A stretch of DNA of 64,000 nucleotides from assembly GCF_001522545.3 (NCBI RefSeq), contig NC_031774.1, forward strand, positions 46,555,507 through 46,619,506, written 5' to 3'. This DNA is from Parus major (taxonomy: Eukaryota > Chordata > Aves > Passeriformes > Paridae). A program made the position numbers and the translations under genes. This document shows positions 53,890 to 64,000 of the stretch, in pieces. The notes beneath the pieces are model-generated. The model had not been told where the DNA came from. It saw only the letters and a program-made list of their open reading frames with translations, and did not search any database. Within the stretch, counting starts at the first letter, position 1; every line of letters begins with the position of its first letter.

Positions 53890-54082
53890 CACCGCCCGCC
53901 ACTCACGTGCCCGCCCCGCCGGTCACGTGCTGGCCGCGCGGGCCGCCCCGCCCCTCAGTGACACACCGCCCACGGTCACGTGGGGCGCGCGCGATTCCGC
54001 TTCCGCCGTGGCGCCCCCTGGCGCCTCCTTGGCCCCGTGTTTCCCGCCTCGCTTCGCGCTCCTCGGCCTTCGCGGCCCGGCG
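53890..54082. promoter_or_regulatory. Bidirectional GON7/UBR7 promoter with three CACGTG E-boxes
   Basis: Only 193 bases separate the two divergent start codons. CACGTG occurs at 53,904-53,909, 53,924-53,929 and 53,977-53,982; the last two are preceded by GT, giving GTCACGTG, the core used by USF and MiT/TFE-family factors. TTCCGCTTCCG at 53,995-54,005 is an ETS-type double site. No TATA box is seen, as usual for CpG-island housekeeping pairs. The first E-box is so near the GON7 ATG that it may lie in the 5' UTR. Confidence 0.8.
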
Positions 54083-57000
54083 ATGGAGGCGGCGGCTCCG
54101 GAGGGTGCCGAGCCGGGGAGCGGCGCGGAGGAACCCGTGGTGTCCCTGGCGGAGGTGCTGGCGGAGAACGAGGAACTGGAGAAGGAAGCGCGGGCCGTGC
54201 TGGGGGGCAGCGACCACGAGCGCTGCAGTTACTCACAGGTGGGGGCGGGGCCGAGGGGCCCGGGGGCGGGCCCAGGGGGCGGGATCTGGAGGGCGGGGCC
54301 CGGGGTGGGGCGGGGCCCGGGGGCGTGATCGGGGCCCGGGCGGGGCTGCCCCCCTGCCCCCCGCGCCCCTCATGCCGCGGCCGGTCGGTGTCTCCGCAGG
54401 GCGCGGTGAAGCGGCAGGCGCTCTACGCCTGCAGCACCTGCACACCGCCCGGCGCCGAGCCAGCGGGGATCTGCCTGGCCTGCAGCTACGAGTGCCACGG
54501 CACCCACCGCCTCTTCGAGCTCTACACCAAGAGGTACGGGCGAGGGGGCGGGAGCGGCCGTGTAGCACCCTCAGCACCCGTGGCTCCCGATAATCTGCTG
54601 GGAATTGTTAAGAATGCAAACCCCAGCGTGTTCTCACTTAATATAAACCCTGAAATGCTACATTTTTCTTTCCAGGAATTTCCGCTGTGACTGTGGAAAT
54701 AGCAAGTTCAAAAATCTGCAGTGCAAGTTACTCCCGGTGAGTTCAGGCAGGTTTCAGGCATTCGGAGTCAAAATAACAGTCTTGGGAGGTTGGTGCCTTG
54801 CCTCAGCCAGTGCTGACTCATGCGACGCCTCCAGTCTTCCCAGGAAGTTAAAAAATATGGGAATATTATGGCAAGGTATAAAACTGTTGAGGGACCAAAG
54901 GCAAATGTTGGAGGAGAAGGAACATTTGTTCCTTATCATCCATGAGTGCAGCAGTTCTGCATCCATGGTCAGCACACTTCCAGAAGCAGGTTGTGGTGTT
55001 TCTGCACTAATACATCTCACTAGCTTTAAGCTGTTCTGGAATAATCTTTTGGGGTGCAATTTTGCACCTGGATTAAGAAAATTTAGGTCTGTGCTGCTGT
55101 CAGAGGGACAGTTCAGTTTCCTTCTTTGTGGTGGCATTATTGCCCTAATATTTTGTCACCGGAGCCTACTGATGGGGTGGTTTTTTACCGTATTAAGCTG
55201 CTTATACTTTTATACTTAGTGAGCATTTTGAACTTGTCAAGTAGCTGGCAATCTTCTGGGAAGCAGCAACAGGATGCTGCTTGGCTTGCTTGCAGTGGTG
55301 CTCCCAGGATAACAGTCCAAACATTGAAGCGGACAATAGTTTTGTGTATGCCTATTTTATTCTGAGAGAATTGAAATGGATCCACAGCCAGTCAGCAAAG
55401 TAATGGTGCAGTGATCCCTACTGAGACACTTCTGACAATTTTAAGATGCTACTATTTCTCATTTGAGTCAGTGAATTGGATCACGTGGTTGTTCCTTCTG
55501 CTTCAGTGAAAATTCAATTGTACAGGTTAAGTGAGCTTCAGCATCTGTCCACTAATGTGTCTGACACCACAGTTGCAATTTGTTGCAAAGGTGAGCAGGC
55601 TGTTACCTCTCTTTGCTTTTAAACTTTATCGTTTCTTATGTGCCCTATCCGCTGCTCAGTGTAAAGCAGAAGTGACTGGAGAATATCTTCCTTTTTGTAT
55701 ATTCAGGCTGATGAAAATAATGAAGCTTTTAGGAATTAAGGAGGAACAGAAACTCTGTTTTTACTGTGTTGTCTATTGAGACTTTTTCCCTTTTGTCCTA
55801 GGAAAAGGGCAAGGTGAATTCAGGAAATAAATATAACGACAATTTCTATGGATTATACTGTACATGTAAAAGACCTTACCCTGATCCTGAAGATGAGGTA
55901 AGAAATACAAAATCCAGTAGTAATCATATATAGATGGTGTTTATGTTAGACACTGTGTAAAGGGTGGTCACTGAGCTGTTTTTCAAGGAAGATCCCACTT
56001 CAAGAAATCTTATGTTCCATATTGGTTGTCACGTGTTGTATGAAGGAATTACTTGATTATTTTTTTTTTAATGGTAAAGGATGTTCATGCCTTAGAAACA
56101 GATGAGGAGGACAAGTCATGATTTGGACAAAATAGTGCTGCAGTTCCCTGAGGTTGCAGAGTTCCCCTCGGGGACCGGATAATCATCATCTTGAGAAATG
56201 TGACTAGTGCAGAATAAACACATTGCACGTGTTAGGAGAGACCAGCACCTGCTTCCCCATGCCTGCAGCAATGCTCTGGCAAGGCTTCTGGGATGGAGAG
56301 AGTCTGTCCTGTCCCATAGCACTAGCTACAGTCCTTGATAGTAGCCAGAACACTTTTCTGTCTCTCTGAAATACTAAAACACAGCATTGGCTTTGTATGT
56401 GCCTGCTGATGTTTGCAGTCACAGAAAACAGGTGTTTTAAAGAGCAGGGAAGGCACAAGTCTTTTAAATACAAAAAAAAGCATTTTATAAGCTCCCCTCT
56501 CTGAAGTTCAGAGACAGCTAAAAACATTTCTGAAGAAATCATTAATAGTTGTTTTGTAACAAAGCACTTCATACTGTCCTATATGGTGATCAGTTAGGTT
56601 TGTTCTGGCAGGTTTCACAGACCTGATGACAATGTGAATATCAGTATCTTTCTTCTGCTGAGCTGTCTGTTCATGCACTTCTGTTTATAGGAAGAAGGAT
56701 ACCAGTAGTGTATTAACTTCTATTAGCTTTCTGTAAGAAAGACTTGCCCTGCTGGGAGGACTGGTTTTTTAGTAATAAATTGGATTTCCACAGCCTCCGT
56801 CATATGAGAGATGACGTGCTGTTGAACCTGAGGGCAAACTGACTAACAAAGCACAAACTGCTTATTAATGGCAGCTGCCTGTGAGGGGTGAAGAGGGTTA
56901 CTGCAGTTTGAAACTTGTGAAAGATTCTGGAGGTTGCTATTAATGCTAATAATATGATTATTTATCTAGATTCCAGATGAGATGATTCAATGCATAGTTT

Positions 57001-60000
57001 GTGAAGACTGGTTCCATGGAAGGGTAAGAAAACTATAAACAGCAGAACTGCCATTTGCACAGGAACAAATTGGTTGGTTAGGTTTGTATGGTAATTCTTA
57101 CTTGGGAAGTTTGCTGTAGTTCTCAAAAGAGATTATTACATGAGTTCCAAGGCATTTGTTTTCAGCTTATGCAAAGGAGCATTAAAAGTCTGATCTTGCA
57201 CTGCTGTCCACTCCAGTTAAAACATACTGGGAAGAGTCCTACCTTTTTGAAGGTTACCACTACAGAATAAAGGAATAACTTGATAACTGTCTCTTTAATT
57301 AGAAAACTCAAATCAATGTAGATGGTGAGGAAAAGATTCTTACTGAGGCACATCATTATCAACTACCTGAATAGTTCTTCATTCAAATGCCTTTTAAGCT
57401 CTGAATTCCTTTAAGTAGCAAGGAACAGACTGTGCTGTTTATTCTTGATTTCAAACTTTGGGGAAGCCTTTTGAAAGCAGCCAAGCACTGTAGTGAGTGC
57501 CCTACTTAATGGGCAAGCATTAAGGATTCAGCCTCTTGTGCCTTGAAGGGCACAAGTGAAATTTCGTGTTTGAAGTTGCAGGATCAAAGAGTAAAAAAAA
57601 AAGATGATTTGCTTCAATTATGGTTTCTTGTAGATAAACTTCTTTTGTATTAAGTGCAGTAATGAAGAGTGTTGTACTGCATACTATGAGCTTTGCAGGA
57701 ATGTTTTCCAGAAGAAAGCCACTAAGTGCTCTTACTTGCCCAGATAGTTTTCATCAATTTATGGACAATTTCAGTGTATGATCAATACAGATTCTTCACT
57801 ACTGCGTGCTTGCTTCTTTTTGACAGCATCTGGGTGCAGTTCCCCCTGAAAGTGGAGACTTCCATGAAATGGTGTGCCAGGCCTGCATGAAACGTTGCCA
57901 TTTCCTATGGGCTTATGCATCACAATTTGCAGGTAAAGAAAGTTAAGAGATCTGAGCCGGTGTTTTGTGAGCACGTATGTCTGATACGTGGCTGTTAATG
58001 ACATAAGACTGGTTTTAAGTGGTTGGAAAAATTATACTCATTATTTATACTGGACAATCACCTTCAGCAATGGAACATGTGGGGTGCCAGTAACTTGTGT
58101 AAAAATACCAAACAGTTTCCATTCTTAAATCTTAATTCTGTGCTGCTTGCTTTTAGTTACTTTATCAAAGATGTCTAGCAAAAAATGGATGAAGTTTTTA
58201 TGCTTAACTCAAGGAACTTAATTTCTAAACTGGATCAAAGAACTGAAGAGCCATCCTAAGGGAAGCAGTGAGACAAACAGTTCTTACAGATGCTCTGAGC
58301 AGCAAAGAGTGAATGACAGAGTGACCTGGAATGAATATGTTCAGTGTTAATCTGGGTAGGGGCTGGGGCTGTGCTCAGGACGCACATCCCCTATGGTCAC
58401 AACAAGCCTCTCTCAGCTCCCTGGACTTAAAAGAACAGATGACTTGATCTCTGTGGAAAGAGCTAGTTTCTCATAGTCTCCTAAAATTGCTGCTTGTATA
58501 AACTGCTGATAATTTTCTCATGTGCCCAAAATTTCAATGATATTTTCAAGGATGGCTACCTGGAGCTCTTTTCCTTCTAATGTAAATCGTACAGAATGGG
58601 GCATTTGTCTGGTTTTGGTTTTCCTTTTTCTAACCAGCTTTGTTACAGGGCACATACTTAAACTGGCATCAAAACAGAAACTTGTTTTAAATAAACAAGA
58701 GATTAGCATATTTAATCTGTGGTGGTGTTTTTGAGGTGTTCTTGGAGAAAAACTCTGATACAGTCAATAAAAAAGCATGTGGCACTTACTGAAACTGTGA
58801 TAGCTAGCAAGGGGTTTCAGGAAGGACAAGTATCTTAGTAAAGAACTCTCAAATTGTGATACCCTGTTCCCTCTCCTAGGGCTTAGATTTTGGGAAGCAG
58901 AGTATTTTAGAATAGGAGAAGCAGAGAGAATGTCTGGAGTGATCTGTACTTTTTCTGGCACAGTATTTTTACTTGTGGGTATGTATCTTCCAGTTCCTCC
59001 ATTGACCAAAGCAAATTCCCTTGAAGATGAAGGGATTGTCCTAAAGGTAGAGGAAAGTGAAGAGCAGAAGAAAGAAATAAAAAAAGAAAGTGGAGTGGAA
59101 CACCATGACACAAAGGAAGAAAAGCAATCAGAACAATTTAATGAGCCATCCACTAGCTCTGGGCCTGCCTGTCCTGAGGTAAAATGTACCTTCTTTTCTG
59201 ACCTGCACATCTTCATGCTGCTTATAGTTGAAGTGAAGCCCACCTTGCTCTGTACAGGCTCAGAGAAGGGGTGGCCAATCTGTTCCCATGTTCCTCTTTA
59301 GTCACTGACCCTTCAGACCTGCAGTCTCTGTGGAGCACAGCATAGGCTGTGGAACAGGGCTGTCAAGAGGTGTCATGTCTGTTTGTAGATGGGCTGTCCC
59401 TTCTTCTCAGCCACCTAGTCAGTGCACTGAGGTGACTTCTGTTTGTTCTAATACGTGGTGTAGCTACACTTTCATCATGGTCCAGCTCTGAGTTCTTAAA
59501 TACAATTATTGCAGTAAATTTCTACAGAAATTTCCTGTGGAAATTTGCTGAAATCACATCAGAATTCTCATGTGGATGGTAATACAGGTTGTTTATAAAA
59601 ACGTGTTTGAGACAAAAGAAAATTCTTGCCTAAAGAAAATGCTAAAAAAAACAGGGTCTCGTTGAAGTGCTGTTATAGAGTGCTGAACATTCTCATTTTA
59701 ATTCAGGTAGTTACTAAGAGTGAGGAGCCACTCTGCAAGCTAAAAGAGCTCCAAAGCAAGCCATTTGTGAAAAAAGATACTGCCACCTTTTGGCCATCGA
59801 ACTGGAGGAGCAAGTTGTGCACTTGTGAAGACTGTTTGGTATGTATGTTCTCTTCATTACCACCACAGATGTGGGAGAGGCAGGGAGGAGCTGCCAGACA
59901 ATCACTGAGTAGCTTTAGGTGAAATCTGTGTGAATGTTCTTAACACTGAAACTGCCCTTCACTCCACATAAAGATTCACACTGAATCCTATGGAATTAAT

Positions 60001-62161
60001 ATGGCATGGAAGGGCTTCTAAATGTTTGTATTTTCTTTGCTGCTTAAATCCAGTATTGCTTGGAAGATTTTATGAGGAGATTCTGAAATACTGGGTACAG
60101 ATTCATCGTTTTATTTTTATTGTGGATAAAACAAGGATTGTGGGAGAGAACCTCCATCTGAGAAGTTTTGTCACATAAAAGTAAATTTTACTTTATTTTC
60201 CAGAAAATGTACTCAGAGCTTGAAGTCCAGTTCCTGACAGATGAATGTGACACTGTCTTGGCTTATGAAAATAAGGGTACCAGTGACCAAGAGACAGAGA
60301 GGAGAGATCCTTTAATGGACACCCTTAACAGTATGAACAGAGTCCAGCAAGTGGAACTCATCTGTGGTAAATGCAACTTCATTTTTAGAATCTGCTTTAA
60401 CACACTGTAACTGAACAGTTTGCCACGAGAGATTGATATCAGGCCTTGCAGTGTAGTCTTGAAATATTTTTGAAGTAACATGTAAACAACTGTATGACAG
60501 GTTGCACACCTCAGTCAGGATTGGTCCTCTGTGGCATTACAACTTTAATTTACAGTGAGACACTAGATGGTGTGTGAACTTTCACCCTGTTTAACAACTT
60601 AGATACTGTAATGATAGCGATTTATTGTAATGCGAATATTTAAGCATTAATTTGGACTTCTGCTGTCTGGCTGATTTATCTTACCCTCGTCTGTTGTTTG
60701 GCAATCTCCTGTTGGCTGGGGACTGCCAGCCAGGCATCCCCTGTAGCTGTGCTGCAGAGCATAGTGACAAGGCAGTGCTGAGGTGTGTTAAACCTGGAGC
60801 TGTGTTTCTCTCTTCCAGTCAGGGCTCTGCACTCTGGCCAGGACAGTGTCCCAATCCCGAGTTACGGGCTGGGCCTTCCCACCAAGACCCACACATGCTT
60901 TTGTGGGGGGAAGCTGGGAGCAGGGGCAGTCTTTTAGTTAATTGTAGTGATTCACTCACTGATCTCTGTACCTTTCTCTGAAATCAGCCCAGACAGACAC
61001 TCACACTACATAGGTTAGTTTCATGAATTATTAGGCTTCTTATGTTTACATTAATATTAATAATAATCTAATTCAAATGTAGGTTTGTCTGAAGTAAACC
61101 TAACAAATGACAAGGGGAAGTAGAACAAGTTGTGTTCTTGAGCCACTGTTAAACTAAAACTGGGTATCTTACTGTTTTTGTTTTTTTTTTTCCGTTGCCT
61201 TTGCTTTGCCATCCAGAGTACAATGATTTAAAGACGGAACTGACTGACTATCTCAGGAGGTTTGCAGATGAGGGAACGGTAAGGAGCAGCCTCCAGAATT
61301 TGTTTGCCAGAAAATGTGTTTTAAAGAACTGTTGAGGGCTGGGTGGTGAATACCATGATGTTCTCTTGTGATATTTTCTCTTGTCTCTTGGAGCTGCTGG
61401 AACTGCAGTAGAAATCAGAAATCCCTTATTTCATACAATTTTAACAATTCCTTAATGACATTGTTGAGACATAATGGGAACTTTACAGAAATCTGTCTGC
61501 AAGGTACTGAGAGAAGTTCTTGTATTTAAATGAAACTTCTCTTGCTCTAGGTAAGATTTTCAGGAAGAAAAGCTCTTTAACTTTTCTGGGTTTTTTTGCA
61601 TCAAATCTAAACCCTTAGAAGAGTAAGGGCTGATTGTGATTATCAGTCTTATCAGTTGTTTTCCTGCAGGAATTTGCAGGCTGTTATTAAGTAAAACTTG
61701 CATTTTGTTGGCTGACTTGCTGTATTGCCATTCTGAGTTACATCCAAATGACCCTGAAGTGAACTAGTGAAAATCTTGCTTTGTATTAAATTTTCTGATG
61801 GTAAAAGCAAGAGGTCAGAGTCATTAAAATACCACTGGGAGCTTTGCTCCATGTGTTTGTTGTGCCTTTGGGGAACTCGTTTCCCTGTTCGTGTTATCTA
61901 CAATAGAATTTGGGCATTAATCCTCTCCTTCAGGTGCAACAGGAAAGCTGTACCAGAGAAATTTCAGGGTATTTGCTTTTCTGTGCTTTGTCTATTATGT
62001 GTGGAGATACAACAGGATCCTTTAATTAAGTTCTTGCACCACAACTTGGGTTTCATTGCTTCTCCTAGGTGGTTAAAAGAGAAGACATTCAGAACTTCTT
62101 TGAAGAATTTCAGTCTCGGAAAAGGCGACGGACTAACAGGATGCAGTACTACTGTAGTTAG
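54083..62161 (+). CDS. UBR7: UBR7, UBR-box and PHD-finger E3 ubiquitin ligase, 11 coding exons, 413 aa
   Basis: UBR7 carries an N-recognin-type UBR box and a PHD finger, and in human cells is reported to monoubiquitinate histone H2B Lys120. Coding exons are 54083-54238, 54400-54533, 54676-54736, 55802-55897, 56970-57023, 57827-57932, 58994-59178, 59707-59838, 60204-60366, 61217-61278 and 62069-62161. All introns are GT-AG and the phases join without a break to 413 residues (human 425). The start MEAAAPEGAE is the first ATG after the shared promoter. The UBR box is about residues 46-117 (C48, C63, C66, C77, C80, H85, H88, C101, C103, C113). The PHD finger is about 137-187 (C137, C139, C157, C160, H165, C184, C187), with H168 where canonical PHD fingers have Cys, as in human. 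Exon 7 encodes a divergent Glu/Lys-rich linker; the C terminus has a basic RKRRRTNR stretch and ends MQYYCS. Intron 1 is only 161 bases and extremely G-rich. Introns hold no other recognised gene. Confidence 0.96.
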
Positions 62162-63273
62162 ACTGAGAGGGTTTGGGTTGAAAGGACAACTGGCAAAACA
62201 ATGTTCACTGGCAAACAGAAAAAATATCTTCAGTTTTTGGCTTCTCATCAAAATCCAGCTGTCCAAGAAACATCATCATTTTGTCTTAGACTTCCTTCAT
62301 TCGTATCACCTAAAACATGGGCTTAACAAATCCTTTCATTGCAGTTAGAGGGATTCCAGTACCGGTCGACTTTGCATTCCCGTGAATGCCGGCCTTGTTT
62401 CCAGGGGAGGAGGGTATTACCGGAGCAGTGTGTCCTGCTGCTTCCCCTTCGCCTCTCCCCTGCTTACTGCCAGGGCCTGGAGCCGGGGCTGTGCTAAACC
62501 GGGGGCAGGGAACGCGCTCCCGGCTTTCCTCCTTGGATGGCTCCGTTTCCCCCTTCGGGCTGTAGCGGTTCTGGGAGGACCCCAGCACCGAGCAGCCGCC
62601 GGTTCCTGCCCTGCCGTGCCTCCCCAGGGGCTGAGCCCAGCGCTGCTGCCTGCCGGCTCCTGCTGGGGAAGTGCTCCCCCGGCTGCTCATAAATGGGAAA
62701 GCAGAGCTTAGGCTTGATGCAATCTGGTTTTATACATTAAAAAACATATTTATAGTATTGGACAGGGATGGTTTCTCTGGTAAAAAAATTGTCAGACGAT
62801 TTTAACTCACTCATCGGACCATAAACAATAGCTAGGAGGAGGTACTAAATTAGAAACTAAAAATGGGGGGTTGTTACGTGCTTTGATTTTAAACTCTAGC
62901 CTACAGCAAATTCTTCTACTTTATAAATGTTGCTAAAAACACTGCAGCATCCTGGTATTTTGCTATAGTATGGAATGTTCTTTTTATAACCACTGAGAAT
63001 CATGGGACAGGAGATGTTTCACTGACTTTTAAGACTACACTTAGATGCAATTAAAAATTAAGATTTTGTAAGTTTGGAGCCTAATGTAGTTAGACCCAAA
63101 ATGTACGTTAAAGTTCTAGTTTTTGAGGATTTCTATATCATGGGGTACTATTCTGCTTCCGTGTTAATGGTTTTTGAAAAGCAAAGGTGACTTTTATCAT
63201 TCTCACTATTGACTGTTTCTGACCATTTTATTTACAAACAGTAGTTTAGCATAGATGCTCAGCTGAGCAGTTT
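62162..63273 (+). other. UBR7: UBR7 3' flank and probable 3' UTR
   Basis: No canonical AATAAA follows the stop closely. ATTAAA at about 62,736-62,741 and another at about 63,051 are the nearest candidate signals. If the first is used, the GC-rich patch at 62,350-62,690 is part of the 3' UTR. No other gene is recognised before the CR1 copy. In human the next gene is BTBD7 in the opposite orientation; no part of it is visible here. Confidence 0.45.
62350..62690. other. GC-rich, CpG-containing patch after UBR7
   Basis: A sharply bounded GC-rich segment in otherwise AT-rich DNA, 190 bases after the UBR7 stop. Both strands have open frames of about 110-126 codons without recognised domains. A splice-acceptor-like TTTCATTGCAG ends at 62,343, just before it. 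It could be an orphan CpG island, an unrecognised repeat or an alternative terminal exon; nothing decides between these. Confidence 0.5.
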
Positions 63274-63937
63274 CATAGGACATAGAGTATGCTGAGTTGG
63301 AAGGGACCCATCAGGATCATCACATCCAATTCCTTGCCCTGCACAGGACACCCCAAGAGCCACACCATGTGCCTGAGAGCATTGTCCAAATACTTCTTGA
63401 ATTCTGCCAGGCTTGGTGCTGTGACCACTTCCCTAGGGAGCCTGTTCAGTGCTCAGCCACCCTCTGGGTGAAAAAACTTTTTCCTGATACCGAATCTGAA
63501 CTGCCCTGACACAGCTTCAGGCCATTCCCTCAGTCGTGGCACTGGGCACCACAGCGATGAGATCAGTGTCTGCCCCTCCTCTTCCCCTCCCGGGAAGTTG
63601 TAACTGCAGTGGGGTCTCCCCTCAGCCTCCTCCAGGCTGAACAGACCAAGTGACCTCAGTTGCACCTCCTCATCCAGCTTCTCCTCAAGGTCCTCCTGGC
63701 CCTCCTTTGGACACTCTCCTGACATCTTTGTATGTACTTTACATTGTGGCAGCCAGAACTGCCCCCAGCGCTCGAGGTGAGGCTGCCCCAGCTCAGAGCA
63801 GAGCAGGACAATCCCCTCCCTCACCCGGCTGGTGATGCTGTGCCTGCTGCCCCCAGGGCGTGGGTGGCCCTCCTGGCTGCCAGGGCACTGCTGGCTCATG
63901 CTCAATGCCTCATCGACCCCCAGGGCCCTTTCCTAGC
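63274..63937 (-). mobile_element. CR1 LINE 3' fragment, about 660 bp, minus orientation
   Basis: The plus strand shows the reverse complement of a CR1 3' part: CATAGGA/CATAGAG end repeats, the GTTGGAAGGGACC block, TGACCACTTCCCTAGGGAGC, the CTCTGGGTGAAAAAAC block, CAGGCCATTCCCTC, CTCCTCCAGGCTGAACAG and CTTTGGACACTCTC, ending around GGGCCCTTTCC. The element reads leftwards and is 5'-truncated, as is usual for CR1. The minus-strand frame at 63,453-63,905 contains LRSLGLFSLEEAEG, the expected decayed C-terminal coding part. No intact ORF remains. Confidence 0.88.
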
Positions 63938-64000
63938 TGCTTTTAAATTTAACTCTGGGTATTGTACATGCTCTTTTTTGGTAGCAACTGTTACAGGAGC

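Larger units (their letters stand above)
53290..54560. promoter_or_regulatory. CpG island covering GON7 and the start of UBR7
   Basis: Very GC-rich and CpG-dense, starting near the GON7 last exon and ending after UBR7 exon 2. Both GON7 coding exons and the first two UBR7 coding exons are inside. The lack of stop codons here creates several long false frames on both strands. Confidence 0.85.

Noticed and set aside
53297..54593. Plus-strand open frames of 335-343 codons across the GON7/UBR7 CpG island
   Set aside because: They are antisense to the well-supported GON7 exons or out of frame with UBR7 exon 1. Pro/Ala/Arg-rich translations like these arise from stop-poor GC-rich DNA.

Overview
This is a piece of a vertebrate nuclear chromosome, almost certainly from a bird. 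It carries four intron-containing or spliced genes in the order ITPK1(-), LYSET/TMEM251(+), GON7(-), UBR7(+). This is the order known from human 14q32, without mammalian MOAP1 between the first two. It also carries CR1 LINE remnants typical of avian genomes, compact CpG-island promoters and AT-rich noncoding DNA. There are no bacterial or viral genes, operons, CRISPR arrays or rRNA/tRNA genes that I can recognise. The species cannot be named from the sequence alone.

Layout. Positions 1-29,923 are the start-proximal part of the first coding intron of ITPK1, which is read leftwards. I found no further ITPK1 exon there, only repeats (two CR1 fragments, A/C-rich and poly-T tracts). The ITPK1 start-codon exon lies at 29,924-30,018 inside a CpG island that is broken by an assembly gap (30,235-30,623). 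About 13.8 kb of intergenic DNA follows, with low-complexity tracts and an unclassified degenerate repeat. The LYSET CpG island (about 44.54-45.01 kb) is also broken by a gap (44,645-44,848). LYSET coding sequence is a single exon at 46,935-47,330. After about 5 kb without recognisable genes, GON7 (two coding exons, minus) and UBR7 (eleven coding exons, plus) diverge from a shared 193-bp promoter at 53,890-54,082. UBR7 ends at 62,161, followed by a GC-rich patch and a CR1 copy at the right edge.

The genes are housekeeping in character and do not form one pathway. ITPK1 makes higher inositol phosphates, LYSET supports mannose-6-phosphate tagging of lysosomal enzymes in the Golgi, GON7 is a KEOPS subunit for tRNA t6A formation, and UBR7 is a UBR-box/PHD ubiquitin ligase candidate. 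GON7 and UBR7 are linked physically by their bidirectional promoter, which contains three CACGTG E-boxes. No previously undescribed system is evident. The most useful observations concern promoter architecture, a possible N-terminal extension of LYSET hidden by the gap, a duplicated splice-acceptor-like motif, and unexplained repeat or GC-rich tracts.
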